A DNA stretch of 64,000 bases. Origin: Flavimaricola marinus. GTDB taxonomy: Bacteria > Pseudomonadota > Alphaproteobacteria > Rhodobacterales > Rhodobacteraceae. Positions 19,301 to 27,570 of the stretch are shown here, piece after piece (the first letter of the stretch is position 1; each line of letters starts with the position of its first letter). The position numbers were made by a program, and so were the translations under genes. The stretch lies in assembly GCF_900184895.1 (NCBI RefSeq), contig NZ_FXZK01000001.1, positions 930,001-994,000 on the forward strand, written 5' to 3'. The notes beneath the pieces were generated by a model. It was not told where the DNA came from. It did not search any database and saw only the letters and a list, made by a program, of their open reading frames with translations.

Positions 19301-19701
19301 TTCTTCTCGGCATCCTCGGGCAGGCTGGTAATTGCGTCGAGAGCGTCCTCGATGTCCTTCTCGGCCTGCTCGATATCGTATCCGGGCTCGAATTCGAGGC
19401 GGATGCTGGCCGAGCCCTCGCGAGATGTGGCGGTGGTGCCGGTGACACCGTCGACACCCAGCAAGACCGGCTCAAGGACCTGCACGATGGCGGCGTCCAC
19501 GTCCTCGGCCCCGGCGCCGTCCCACGAGTACGAGACCGAAAGAGAGTCGACGACCACGTCGGGAAAGAACTGCGCACGCATGTTCGGACCGGCCAGCAGG
19601 CCGGCGGTCAGCATCAGGACGAGCACCAGATTGGCGAGGGTCTTGTGGCGGGTGAAGTAGGACAGGATGCCCTTGGATGTCGACAGGTCGCGATCAGACA
19701 T
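16309..19701 (-). CDS. RND efflux transporter permease (AcrB/HAE family)
   Basis: A 1130-residue inner-membrane pump subunit. After the first membrane helix it shows the porter-domain pattern, then the fourth-helix motif LTLGIVVDDAIVVGEH, whose two aspartates carry protons in active RND pumps, and a repeat of the same architecture in the second half (VGMIGMVGIIINDSIVL). The cargo (drugs, solvents, lipids) cannot be inferred. It lies two bases after the adaptor gene, which is first in the operon, so both are made together. No outer-membrane channel gene is nearby. Confidence 0.93.
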   Translation of the reverse strand: MSDRDLSTSKGILSYFTRHKTLANLVLVLMLTAGLLAGPNMRAQFFPDVVVDSLSVSYSWDGAGAEDVDAAIVQVLEPVLLGVDGVTGTTATSREGSASIRLEFEPGYDIEQAEKDIEDALDAITSLPEDAEKNTVRRGSWSDRVTDVVITGPVGVNQLGRFADELAARLFAAGVTRADIQGVAAPSTIIEVPSLSLIRYDIGLSDISTAIAREVNADPAGDAGIARVRTGVEKRSAEEIAAIVLRRNADGSTLTIGDVSTVRVEGIDRDRAYFVGLDPAVQIRVNRNADGDAIELEQKTVEVVAEMQATMPAGVTIELVNSNADAISGRLDILLDNGIMGLALVVGLLFLFLNARTAFWVAAGIPVAMLAGVAVMYAFGLTLNMISLFALILTLGIVVDDAIVVGEHADFRARRLGETPVQAAENAARRMFMPVFSATLTTVIAFFGLVAVGGRFGDLISDIPFTVIAILIASLIECFLILPNHLSHALAHNAREKWYDIPSRVVNRGFNWVRIKLFRPFMAGVIVLRYPVVALVIVVLASQVALFVRGDVQWRFFSAPEQGSVTGNFAMLPGATREDGVAMMRELQRATEATAAQFEADTGVNPIAYVIAQIGGNSGRALSGSDTKESWQLGSITISLIDADSRPYSSFAFVGAVQEAVVNHPMAETVSFRSWGSGPGGDDIDVQIFGADSDTLKAAAEALKAELGQIPEISGAEDSLSYDKDELILELTPQGEALGFTIDDLGRTLRQRLNGIEAASYPDGARSATIRVELPSSELTADFLDRTQMRAASGQYVPLADIVTVSRESGFSTVRRENGVQLINVSAGLDDDNPDRASAIMKSIAEDILPRIEETYAVGTDLAGLSADEDEFLNDALTGLILCLTGIYLTLSWIFSSWTRPIVVMAIIPFGLVGTIYGHNAWGIPMSLFTVVGMIGMVGIIINDSIVLVTTIDEYAENRGIVPAIIDGAADRLRPVFLTTATTVLGLAPLLYETSNQAQFLKPTVITLVYGLGFGMVLVLMVVPALMAMQDDWARQIAAAKRGFRSAGAARGVAVAAGLWSIGLFALLVLPVLLTGTGWPPIMAVLPQVGAGIGPALAAYAAVMAVGLIVIYFVTAIAAGRGAKRRASAA

Positions 19702-19703
19702 GG

Positions 19704-21179
19704 TCAGCTCCCCATCCGGCTTTCGATGTTCTCGACGATCTCGGCGGGCACCTCGGGCTGCTCGAGCTGGCTCAGGATGCGGGATTTGGCCTCGGCGGGC
19801 ATCCGGGAATTGCCCTCGACAAAAGCGACGAGGCGGGCGCGGCGATCATCGTCCAGCGCGATCATCGCCGGCGGCGGGGGTGGTTCGCCTCGGGCCGATG
19901 CGGCCAGATCGGCGGGGGAAATCGGGCGGACCCGGATACCGGCCCCCAACAGCGGCGTGCGAGCGGCGACCACCTGCGCGCCCGCAAGATCGGGGGCGCG
20001 GATCAGCACGTCGTCGCCTTGGCGGGCGATCAGCTCGACCTCGGCGCTGCGCAAACGCTCGCCCTCGCCCACGACCAGCACGGTCATATCAGAGGCCAGC
20101 GCCGTCGCAGGGATCAGGGCCACCCCGTCCATCGGCGGCTGCTCGACGGCGACGGTCACGAAATCGCCCGGCCGAAAGCCGGGGGCATCGGTGATCGAGG
20201 CAAAGATCAGGCGACCGGTCTGGCCCTCGCCCACCGTCGCACTGTCACGCGAAATCTGGCCGCTCGCGGTCAGATCGACACCGGCGACATCCAGATTGAC
20301 GGCAACGGGCAGACCCTGCAGGCGGCCATCGGGGCCGATCAGGCTGGAATACTGGGCGGTCGACACGCGGAACGACACCTCCAGCGCCGAGGGGTCGATC
20401 AACTGGGCGACCTGCTCGTTGCCGGTGACGCGCCCGCCTTCGGCCACGCCCACGGCGGTCAGGGTGCCGTCGAACGCGGCCAGGATGGTCGTGCCGTCCA
20501 AGGTGCGCTGCGCTTCGGCCAGATCGATGCGGACGCGGGCGGTGCGGGTCGCGGCCTGATCGATCTGGGCCTCTGCCTGCGTGACGGCCTGACGGCGGGA
20601 CAGCACCGTCTGCTCGGCGGTCGAGGCGGCCAGCTCCGCGGCCTCGATCTCGGGGGCCGTGCCGATCCCGCGCGACTGCAAATCGCGCTGACGCTGCAAT
20701 GCGGTTGCACGCAAGGCGGCCTGCGCCTCCGAGGCGGACAGCTCGTCGCGGGCCAGTTGCAAGGCGCGCTCGGCATCACGCTCCGCGGCCAGAGCATCCT
20801 GCAAATCGGCCTCGACACGGGCGAGAGCGGATTCGGCATCCGCCGGGTCGATCTGCAACAGCATCTCGCCCTGGGTCACGCGACCGCCTTCGACAAAGTT
20901 CTCGCCGACCGCGATCACCGTGCCGCCCACCGCGGCGCGAAGATCCACCGTGCGGCGGGACTGCACCTCGCCAAACACGTTGAGAACCGGCGAAATCCGC
21001 TGCGGCTCCACCGTCGCCACATTGACCGCGATCACCGTCTCGCGCTGGGGAAAGCTGCGCGGCTCGGCGTTCATCCGGGCCTGAACAGCGCCGAACACGA
21101 GGCTGCCCGCATAGGCCAGAAGGCCCAGCGTCAAGGACATCAGGAATACGCCGGTCAGAATGCGTCGAACGAAACTCAT
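19704..21179 (-). CDS. RND efflux periplasmic adaptor (membrane fusion protein)
   Basis: A 491-residue adaptor with one N-terminal membrane anchor (residues ~8-30), a lipoyl/barrel-sandwich half (FGEVQSRRTVDLRAAVGGTV), a long alpha-helical hairpin (about 105-215, many Ala/Glu/Gln/Arg) and the second lipoyl half with ILAAFDGTLTAVGVAEGG. It connects the permease to an outer-membrane channel. An unusually Ala/Pro/Glu-rich tail of ~80 residues extends past the usual end (REPPPPPAMIALDD...). It is the first gene of the pump operon. Confidence 0.9.
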   Translation of the reverse strand: MSFVRRILTGVFLMSLTLGLLAYAGSLVFGAVQARMNAEPRSFPQRETVIAVNVATVEPQRISPVLNVFGEVQSRRTVDLRAAVGGTVIAVGENFVEGGRVTQGEMLLQIDPADAESALARVEADLQDALAAERDAERALQLARDELSASEAQAALRATALQRQRDLQSRGIGTAPEIEAAELAASTAEQTVLSRRQAVTQAEAQIDQAATRTARVRIDLAEAQRTLDGTTILAAFDGTLTAVGVAEGGRVTGNEQVAQLIDPSALEVSFRVSTAQYSSLIGPDGRLQGLPVAVNLDVAGVDLTASGQISRDSATVGEGQTGRLIFASITDAPGFRPGDFVTVAVEQPPMDGVALIPATALASDMTVLVVGEGERLRSAEVELIARQGDDVLIRAPDLAGAQVVAARTPLLGAGIRVRPISPADLAASARGEPPPPPAMIALDDDRRARLVAFVEGNSRMPAEAKSRILSQLEQPEVPAEIVENIESRMGS

Positions 21180-21201
21180 TGTGCAAATCCCGAAGGTTAC
21201 A

Positions 21202-21216
21202 GTGACGGATCGTCAC
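21202..21216. promoter_or_regulatory. Inverted repeat upstream of the RND operon
   Basis: GTGACG-GAT-CGTCAC is a perfect 6-bp inverted repeat, 22 bases before the adaptor start codon, in the leader of the efflux operon. Such operons are often repressed by TetR-type proteins that bind similar dyads. No regulator gene is adjacent, so this is only a candidate operator. Confidence 0.35.
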
Positions 21217-21308
21217 CAAGCAAAGGCTGGAATTCTTGGCCATCCAATGGTGATACGCAAGAACCACGCATTTCCGTCAAAAATATCTGACTTTTTTCGA
21301 ACGAACGA

Positions 21309-21851
21309 TCATTTTCGCCGCAAATGCTCGTCGAGACGCGGCATTATTTCCACGAAATTGCAGGGCTTGTGCCGGTAATCCAGCTGTTTGACCAAAATTT
21401 CATCCCAGGCATCGCGGCAGGCCGAGGGGCTGCCGGGCAGCGCGAACAGATAGGTGCCCTCCGCCACGCCGCCGGTCGCCCGGCTCTGCACTGCGCTGGT
21501 GCCGATCTTGGCCATGCTGACATGGGTGAACACCGTGCCGAAGGCGTCGATTTCCTTCTCATAGACATCGCGGTGCGCCTCGACGGTCACGTCGCGGCCG
21601 GTCAGGCCGGTGCCTCCGGTCGAGATCACAACGTCGACCTCCGGGTCGGCGCACCAATTGCGCAGGGCGGCGGCGATGGCGGCCCGGTCGTCCTGAATGA
21701 TGGCACGGCTGGCAAGGATATGGCCGGCCGCCTGCAACCGCTCGACAAGCGTATCGCCGGAACGGTCGTCGTTTTCGGTGCGGGTGTCGCTGACCGTCAG
21801 CACCGCAATCCGAACGGGAACAAAGGCGCGCGGCTCGTCGGCGTCGGTCAT
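21309..21851 (-). CDS. moaB: Molybdenum cofactor biosynthesis protein MoaB
   Basis: A 180-residue MoaB/MogA-fold protein: [18 protein letters not shown], the [13 protein letters not shown] loop that holds molybdopterin, and [10 protein letters not shown]. MoaB-type proteins adenylylate or bind molybdopterin during cofactor assembly. Its ATG overlaps the stop of the uracil-DNA glycosylase gene (ATGA at 21848-21851), so they share a transcript. Other cofactor genes, moaE and moaD, lie far away at 57.9-58.6 kb. Confidence 0.93.
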   Translation of the reverse strand: MTDADEPRAFVPVRIAVLTVSDTRTENDDRSGDTLVERLQAAGHILASRAIIQDDRAAIAAALRNWCADPEVDVVISTGGTGLTGRDVTVEAHRDVYEKEIDAFGTVFTHVSMAKIGTSAVQSRATGGVAEGTYLFALPGSPSACRDAWDEILVKQLDYRHKPCNFVEIMPRLDEHLRRK

Positions 21852-22651
21852 GTCGAGGCTCCAGTCATCAGGCGGGATTTCAGGGCCAGCAGATCAGCCC
21901 AAGCCTCGCGCTTGGCCAGCGGCTGGCGCAGCAGGTAGGCGGGGTGAAACATCGGCAGGACGGGGATGCCGAGAGCCTCGGTCCATTGGCCGCGGATGCG
22001 GGTGATGCCGGTGCGGCCCAGAATGGCCTGACAGGGGGTGTTGCCCATCAGCACGAGGATGTCGGGCTTGGCCAGCGCGACGTGGCGCTCCAGAAACGGC
22101 AGCATCATCGCGATTTCGGCAGGCTCCGGGGTGCGGTTGCCCGGTGGGCGCCACGGCAGGACGTTGGTGATATAGACGGCATCCTCCGGGCGGGCGGCGT
22201 CGCGCGCCATGCCGATGGCGGCGAGCATCCGGTCCAGAAGCTGACCGGCCTGCCCGACGAACGGGCGGCCGATGCGGTCCTCCTCGCGGCCCGGAGCCTC
22301 GCCGACGATCATCAGACGGGCCTCGGCCTGACCGTCGGCAAAGACCATGGAACGGGCGCCCTTCTGCAGCTCACAATGCGGAAATGCCGCAATCGCCGCC
22401 GCGAGGGCCGGCAGATCCTGCGCAGCATCGGCCATCAGGCGGGCCTCGGCCACCGGATCAGGGCCAGCAGCAGAAACCGGACTCTCGGGAACAGCCTCCG
22501 CCGCACCGGGCATCGCAGGCACCGGTGGCGGGGGCTTGGCCTCCAAGGCATAGCGGTCGACCGGGGCGTCGAGGATGGCCTCATCCGCTCCACAGTCGAT
22601 CTGCCACTGCAACAGCGCCCGCAGGCTGTAGGGGTCTGTCTCCGATTCCAT
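21848..22651 (-). CDS. Uracil-DNA glycosylase, family-4-like without most Fe-S ligands
   Basis: This 267-residue enzyme should remove uracil from DNA. Motif 1 is [27 protein letters not shown], motif 2 is HPAYLLR, and the PPGNRTP loop is intact. Family 4 proteins hold a 4Fe-4S cluster by four cysteines; here the second pair is replaced (W167 and M183), and only one cysteine remains of the first pair (HCELQ). Alphaproteobacterial relatives often show the same PWRPPGNR form. A Pro/Ala-rich linker (residues ~37-75) separates a short N-terminal helix from the catalytic domain. The start at 22651 (MESETD) is preferred to one 24 bases upstream, but neither has a clear ribosome site. Confidence 0.88.
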   Translation of the reverse strand: MESETDPYSLRALLQWQIDCGADEAILDAPVDRYALEAKPPPPVPAMPGAAEAVPESPVSAAGPDPVAEARLMADAAQDLPALAAAIAAFPHCELQKGARSMVFADGQAEARLMIVGEAPGREEDRIGRPFVGQAGQLLDRMLAAIGMARDAARPEDAVYITNVLPWRPPGNRTPEPAEIAMMLPFLERHVALAKPDILVLMGNTPCQAILGRTGITRIRGQWTEALGIPVLPMFHPAYLLRQPLAKREAWADLLALKSRLMTGAST

Positions 22652-22888
22652 GAGGAACAGTCTACCGCGCAACATCGGGAATGGGCAGAGGGCGCGGCGA
22701 CAGTGCAGGGCGAAATCGGCCGGGACGGCGCAGACCGACCGGCACCGCGGTGCGAAAACCGGCGGCAGCCCGCAAAATCAGCGGCCCAAGACCACGCCAC
22801 GACCCGGCGCCGCCTTGCCCGCCGGGCGGCAGCTTCCTATAACCGAACGAACCCGTTCCACCAGCCAACCCGAACCCAAGGACACCTC

Positions 22889-23857
22889 ATGCCCTACCGC
22901 GCCATGCACCTCTTGGGGATCGAACCGCTGCACCCCACAGAGATCACGACCCTGCTCGATCTGGCCGACCGCTACGCCGACGAAAACCGGCGCGGGATCG
23001 CGCATCGGGACGTGCTCGAAGGGATGACGCAGATCAACATGTTCTTCGAAAACTCAACGCGGACGCAGGCGAGCTTCGAACTGGCGGGCAAACGGCTGGG
23101 GGCGGACGTCATGTCGATGGCGATGCAGGCCAGCTCGATCAAGAAGGGCGAAACGCTGATCGACACCGCGCTCACGCTCAACGCCATGCGGCCCGACATT
23201 CTGGTCGTGCGGCACCCGCAGTCGGGGGCGGTCGATCTGCTGGCACAAAAGGTCAATTGCACCGTGCTCAACGCCGGCGACGGGCGGCACGAACACCCCA
23301 CGCAAGCACTCTTGGACGCTCTGACCATCCGGCGTGAGAAAGGGCGGCTGCACCGGCTCACCGTAGCGATCTGCGGCGACATCGCGCACAGCCGGGTCGC
23401 ACGGTCCAACATCATGCTCTTGGGCAAGATGGAAAACCGGATCCGGCTGATCGCACCACCCACACTCATGCCGTCAGGGATCGCCGATTTCGGCTGCGAA
23501 GTCTTTGACGACATGGAAAAGGGGCTCGAAGGGGCGGACGTGGTGATGATGCTCCGGCTGCAAAAGGAACGGATGGACGGTGGGTTCATCCCCTCCGAGC
23601 GGGAGTATTACCACCGCTACGGGCTCGACGCCGAGAAGCTGAGCTACGCCAAGGACGACGCCATCGTGATGCATCCCGGGCCGATGAACCGGGGCGTCGA
23701 GATCGACGGCACCATCGCAGACGACATCAACCGGTCGGTGATCCAGACGCAGGTCGAAATGGGCGTCGCCGTGCGGATGGCCGCGATGGACCTGTTGGCG
23801 CGGAACCTCCGGGCCAAGCGCGGGCAAGAGGCCGCAGCCCGCGAGGTCATGGCATGA
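22889..23857 (+). CDS. pyrB: Aspartate carbamoyltransferase catalytic subunit
   Basis: PyrB joins carbamoyl phosphate and aspartate in the first committed step of pyrimidine synthesis. The 322-residue protein has [20 protein letters not shown] (carbamoyl phosphate site), [30 protein letters not shown] and the LRLQKER aspartate-binding loop. No pyrI regulatory gene is seen; the downstream dihydroorotase homologue may take a structural part, as described for pseudomonad ATCases. Its stop overlaps a 34-codon membrane peptide gene. It is divergent from the glycosylase gene, with 237 bp between starts. Confidence 0.95.
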   Translation: MPYRAMHLLGIEPLHPTEITTLLDLADRYADENRRGIAHRDVLEGMTQINMFFENSTRTQASFELAGKRLGADVMSMAMQASSIKKGETLIDTALTLNAMRPDILVVRHPQSGAVDLLAQKVNCTVLNAGDGRHEHPTQALLDALTIRREKGRLHRLTVAICGDIAHSRVARSNIMLLGKMENRIRLIAPPTLMPSGIADFGCEVFDDMEKGLEGADVVMMLRLQKERMDGGFIPSEREYYHRYGLDAEKLSYAKDDAIVMHPGPMNRGVEIDGTIADDINRSVIQTQVEMGVAVRMAAMDLLARNLRAKRGQEAAAREVMA

Positions 23858-23958
23858 GCCAAGACCCGAAAGACCCGCGGATGAGCGGCCGGATCGCCAT
23901 GGTGGCGCTTCTGGTGTGCTTTGCGCTGGTGGCGGTGATGGTGGTGATCGCCGGATAG
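23854..23958 (+). CDS. 34-residue single-pass membrane protein after pyrB
   Basis: This short frame starts at an ATG overlapping the pyrB stop (ATGA, 23854-23857). The product begins [16 protein letters not shown] and continues with one strongly hydrophobic segment of about 18 residues ([18 protein letters not shown]) to the end, so it would be a single-pass inner-membrane peptide with its charged N-terminus in the cytoplasm. The overlap and the clean membrane segment support it as a gene. Function unknown. Confidence 0.6.
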   Translation: MSQDPKDPRMSGRIAMVALLVCFALVAVMVVIAG

Positions 23959-24163
23959 GCGGACCATGCCCAAACCGCCCGAATTGCGGGCGGGTCGGGC
24001 GATCCACGGCCAGCATCGCGAGGCAAAGGCATTCTACGCCCTTGCGCCAACGGCAATGTGATGGAGAGCGGTGCAAACACCGGCGCGGGCCATTGTCGCG
24101 GCTCCCAGCCGGCGATATGAAACAGCGCCTTTCAGGGCACTCAAACGGGATCGGAGACGGCAC

Positions 24164-24838
24164 TTGACCCTCGACTGGACAGCACTCATCCGCGAATTCG
24201 TGACCCTGATCGTGGTGATCGATCCGGTCGGAACGATTCCGGTCTACCTGTTCGCCGTGCAATCGGTGCCGCAACGGCTGCACCGGAACTTCGCCATGCG
24301 GGCGGTGGCGATTGCAACGGTCGTGCTGCTGGCCTTCCTCGTGGCCGGGCAATACCTGCTTGAAACGCTCGGGCTGCGGCTCGGTTCGTTTCAGATCGCG
24401 GGCGGGATCGTGTTGTTCCTCTTTGCGATGACGATGATCTTTGGCGATTCAAAGCCTGAGCGCGAGATCGAAGAAGCCAACCGGGATCACCTCGCCGGGG
24501 CGGTGTTCCCGCTGGCGATGCCGTCGATTGCCTCGCCGGGGGCGATGCTGGCGATCGTCGTGCTGACCGACAACCACACCGAATCGCTGGCCGATCAGGC
24601 GATCACCGCCGCGATGCTCGTCGTCGTCCTGTTCCTGACGCTGCTGCTCCTGCTGGCGGCCAGCGTGGTGCACAGGGTCATCGGAAACACCGGGGCCAGC
24701 GTGATCAGCCGGGTCATGGGGATCGTGCTGGCGACCATCGCGATCGACGCCATCCTCGGCGGGCTCGACGCGCTCGGCGTGCTGGAGGTCGCGCCCCCCG
24801 AATCGATGAGCCCCCTGCTGGACGGAGACCCGATCTAG
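24164..24838 (+). CDS. MarC family inner-membrane protein
   Basis: A 224-residue MarC/UPF0056 protein with six predicted membrane segments and the family pattern IDPVGTIPVYLF near the N-terminus, FQIAGGIVLFLFAMTMI, PLAMPSIASPGAMLAIVVL, and SRVMGIVLATIAIDAILGG at the end. The role of MarC proteins is not settled. I chose the TTG at 24164, which follows CGGAGAC and begins where homologues do; the ATG at 24071 would add an unlikely Arg-rich extension. It is inserted between pyrB and the pyrC-like gene. Confidence 0.85.
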   Translation: MTLDWTALIREFVTLIVVIDPVGTIPVYLFAVQSVPQRLHRNFAMRAVAIATVVLLAFLVAGQYLLETLGLRLGSFQIAGGIVLFLFAMTMIFGDSKPEREIEEANRDHLAGAVFPLAMPSIASPGAMLAIVVLTDNHTESLADQAITAAMLVVVLFLTLLLLLAASVVHRVIGNTGASVISRVMGIVLATIAIDAILGGLDALGVLEVAPPESMSPLLDGDPI

Positions 24839-24982
24839 CGCGACAGCGCCGCCAGAGGTCAGGCTTGCCCGACTTGACCTCGCCCTGCCGCCCGCTCAAG
24901 ATCGCAGGCATTACCCCGTTGCGTGACGGGCCGCGCCAAGAAAGCGTGCCCGCAAAATGATTTGCGTCTCAAAGTGATTTAC

Positions 24983-25579
24983 ATGGCCGACCGGCTCGAC
25001 CTGACCAAATATCTCCACCCCGACGAAACCCTGCTCTGGCAGGGCCGGCCCGACGCGACAGGGCGGGCCACGCCGTCGGTCAGGACCATCAAGGCCGCTG
25101 GCTGGGTGATGGCGGTCTGCTTTGCGTTCTTTGCGCTGATGGCATGGGTCAACCGGGCGGAAATGGCCGGAAGCTGGGGCATCATGGGCACGTTTCTGGG
25201 CCTCTCGGGGCTGCTGAGCGTGGTGTTCCTGGTCTTCTACCCGTGGCTCGGGCGGGCGGCGCTGACGCACACCCGGTTCGGGGTCAGCTCCAGCCACGCG
25301 ATCATCCTGCGGGGGGTCTGGCGGACAGAACTGCTGCGCTACCCGGTCGATCGCAAGGCAGACATCACAGCCAAGGGCGGCTCCGTCGCCTTCAGCAGCT
25401 GGATCGAGACTGCGGACCGGAACGGCAACGGGCTGAAAGAGCGCAAAAGGCACGCCATCGGCTTTGGCGGACTGACGGCAACAGAGGCCGAAGCCGCCGC
25501 CAAGGCGCTGCGCACAATCAAGGGCAAGGCCAGCGGACCAATGAGCCTCACCCACAATCCGAAAAGGACAGCAGCATGA
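24983..25579 (+). CDS. PH-domain-like membrane protein, paralogue 1
   Basis: A 198-residue protein that opens with YLHPDETLLWQGRP, a motif common at the start of bacterial PH-like (DUF304-type) membrane proteins, followed by two membrane segments (about 37-58 and 68-90) and a C-terminal beta-rich domain (TRFGVSSSHAIILRG...). It overlaps the next gene by ATGA and the two are similar in plan, so they arose by duplication. The role is unknown; the domain may sit at the cytoplasmic membrane face. Confidence 0.7.
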   Translation: MADRLDLTKYLHPDETLLWQGRPDATGRATPSVRTIKAAGWVMAVCFAFFALMAWVNRAEMAGSWGIMGTFLGLSGLLSVVFLVFYPWLGRAALTHTRFGVSSSHAIILRGVWRTELLRYPVDRKADITAKGGSVAFSSWIETADRNGNGLKERKRHAIGFGGLTATEAEAAAKALRTIKGKASGPMSLTHNPKRTAA

Positions 25580-26145
25580 GCACTCCGGGCTGGGAAGGCA
25601 TCCTCGACGACGACGAAACGATCCTCTGGCAAGGGCAGCCGGTGGGCGGGATCGACTGGTCGGCGCTGATCGACGTGCAGACGGTTTTCGGGCTGTTTTT
25701 CACCGGCTTTGCCATGTTCTGGGTGAGCATGACGGCCGACATGACGCAGGACATCGGCAACGCCCCTGTGATCTTCAAATTCTTCCCGCTGTTCGGGCTG
25801 ATCTTTGTCGGGATCGGGCTGAACATGGTGATCGGGCGGCACTTCTGGTCTGCCTACCAACGGCACCGGACCTACTACACGCTCACCAACAAGGCGGCCT
25901 ACATCGCCACGCAGGTTCTGGGCAACCGCAAGCTGAACCGCTACGGATTTTCGGAGATGACGGCGACGACGCTTACCGACAACGATCCGGGCAGCGTCCA
26001 CTTCGCGGAAAAGCAAACGACCTATACAAGACGGCGCAACGGCAGAACGACAAGCGGCACCTATCGAAGCCCGGTCGGGTTCGAACGGATCAGCGACGCC
26101 CGGCAGGTCTACCGGCTGTTGCGAGAGGCGCGGGGCAAGGACTGA
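25576..26145 (+). CDS. PH-domain-like membrane protein, paralogue 2
   Basis: A 189-residue paralogue of the preceding protein. It begins ILDDDETILWQGQP, aligned with YLHPDETLLWQGRP in its neighbour, then has two membrane segments (about 33-55 and 70-92) and a beta-rich end with TYYTLTNKAAYIAT and an Arg-rich loop (YTRRRNGRTT). The ATG overlaps the previous stop by four bases. Divergence between the two is large, so the duplication is not recent. A hetero-oligomer is plausible from the coupling, but this is inference. Confidence 0.7.
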   Translation: MSTPGWEGILDDDETILWQGQPVGGIDWSALIDVQTVFGLFFTGFAMFWVSMTADMTQDIGNAPVIFKFFPLFGLIFVGIGLNMVIGRHFWSAYQRHRTYYTLTNKAAYIATQVLGNRKLNRYGFSEMTATTLTDNDPGSVHFAEKQTTYTRRRNGRTTSGTYRSPVGFERISDARQVYRLLREARGKD

Positions 26146-26280
26146 TCGGGCCGGAGGGCCGGCGCGGCCCCCGCCGGCATTGCCGCCGGGGCGGGATCGG
26201 AACCGCCCGACGCACATTTTGGCCGCTGGACGCCTCTGGCGCTGCGGGTTAGGACAGGGCACCTGAACGCCGGGGGCCAT

Positions 26281-27570
26281 ATGACCACGATCCTGTTTCA
26301 CAACGCCCGCCTGATCGATCCCGAAGGCGGCGAGAGCGTCGGCGGGCTGATCGTCCAGAACGGCGCGATCTTGCGGCGGCTCGGCCCGGACGAGGACGCG
26401 GGCGACCTGCCGGGGGCCGAGCGGATCGACTGCCGCGGGCTCTGCCTCGCACCGGGGATCGTCGATATCGGGGTCAAGGTTTCGGAACCGGGCGAACGGC
26501 ACAAGGAAAGCTTCCGCTCGGCCGGACGCGCCGCAGCGGCAGGCGGGGTCACGACCATCGTCACCCGGCCCGACACCACGCCCGCGATCGACACGCCCGA
26601 GGTGCTCGAATTCGTCGCCAGACGGGCTGCGCTCGACAGCCCGGTCAACGTGCTGCCGATGGCGGCACTGACCAAGGGGCGGGACGGTCGCGAGATGACC
26701 GAGATCGGCTTTCTCAAGGACGCCGGGGCGGTGGCCTTCACCGATTGCGACCGGGTGGTGACAGACACCAAGATCTTCAGCCGGGCGCTGACCTACGCAC
26801 GCAGCCTCGACGCGCTGGTGATCGCGCATATCCAAGAGCCGGGGCTTTCGGCCGGGGCCTGCGTGACTTCGGGCAAGTTCGCCTCGCTGCGGGGGCTGCC
26901 GGGGGTGTCGCCAATGGCCGAACGGATGGCGCTCGACCGGGACATCGCGCTGATCGAGATGACCGGGGCCGCCTATCACGCCGATCAGGTGACCACCGCC
27001 CGCGCGCTGCCGGCGCTGGAGCGGGCCAAGCGCAACGGGCTGAACATCACCGCCGGGGTGAACATCCATCACCTGACGCTGAACGAACTCGACGTCGCCG
27101 AGTACCGGACCTTCTTCAAACTGAAACCGCCGCTCAGAGCCGAAGACGACAGGCTCGCCGTGGTCGAGGCGGTGGCGTCGGGGCTGATCGACATCATCTG
27201 TTCGATGCACACGCCGCAGGACGAGGAAAGCAAACGGCTGCCCTTCGAAGAGGCCGCCAGCGGCGCGGTCGGGTTGGAGACACTCCTGCCCGCGGCGCTG
27301 CGGCTCTATCACGCCGGACAGATGGACCTCGTGCAGCTGTTCCGGGCGATGTCGTTCAATCCGGCGCAGCGACTTGGGCTCGCCTGCGGCACGCTGCGGG
27401 TCGGGGCACCCGCCGATCTGGTGCTCTTCGATCCCGACGCGCCCTTCCTGCTCGACCGGAGCACACTGAAATCGAAATCGCGCAACACCCCGTTCGACGG
27501 GGCGCGGCTGCAAGGCCGGGTGCGCGGCACATGGGTCGCGGGGAACCGCGTTGACGAGGTGACGACATGA
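26281..27570 (+). CDS. pyrC: Dihydroorotase homologue lacking metal-binding and catalytic residues
   Basis: A 429-residue amidohydrolase-fold protein of the class I dihydroorotase type. The fold markers are kept (AAAGGVTTIVTRPDT, PPLR, APADLVLFDP), yet the metal motif DxHxH reads D62-I-G64-V-K66, the substrate arginine after it is serine 68, and the active-site TDHAPH reads S308-M309-H310-T-P-Q313, so the catalytic aspartate is missing. It matches the non-catalytic PyrC'/PyrX proteins that stabilise aspartate carbamoyltransferase in pseudomonads. An active dihydroorotase should be encoded elsewhere. It is on the pyrB strand and overlaps plsY by ATGA. Confidence 0.85.
   Translation: MTTILFHNARLIDPEGGESVGGLIVQNGAILRRLGPDEDAGDLPGAERIDCRGLCLAPGIVDIGVKVSEPGERHKESFRSAGRAAAAGGVTTIVTRPDTTPAIDTPEVLEFVARRAALDSPVNVLPMAALTKGRDGREMTEIGFLKDAGAVAFTDCDRVVTDTKIFSRALTYARSLDALVIAHIQEPGLSAGACVTSGKFASLRGLPGVSPMAERMALDRDIALIEMTGAAYHADQVTTARALPALERAKRNGLNITAGVNIHHLTLNELDVAEYRTFFKLKPPLRAEDDRLAVVEAVASGLIDIICSMHTPQDEESKRLPFEEAASGAVGLETLLPAALRLYHAGQMDLVQLFRAMSFNPAQRLGLACGTLRVGAPADLVLFDPDAPFLLDRSTLKSKSRNTPFDGARLQGRVRGTWVAGNRVDEVTT

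Noticed and set aside
15754-20559. A very long open frame (1601 codons) on the plus strand opposite the RND pump genes
   Set aside because: It runs antisense through two clear genes, has low-complexity Arg/Gly/His-rich composition and no family motif. High-GC genes leave such open frames by chance.
24948-24983. Two similar AAATGATTT / AAAGTGATTT stretches before the first PH-like gene
   Set aside because: Short, imperfect and AT-rich; they could be part of a promoter but do not support a specific site.
26150-26220. GC-rich possible hairpins between the second PH-like gene and the pyrC-like gene
   Set aside because: Several imperfect GGCC/GCCGG pairings are possible, but none is clearly better than chance at this GC content.
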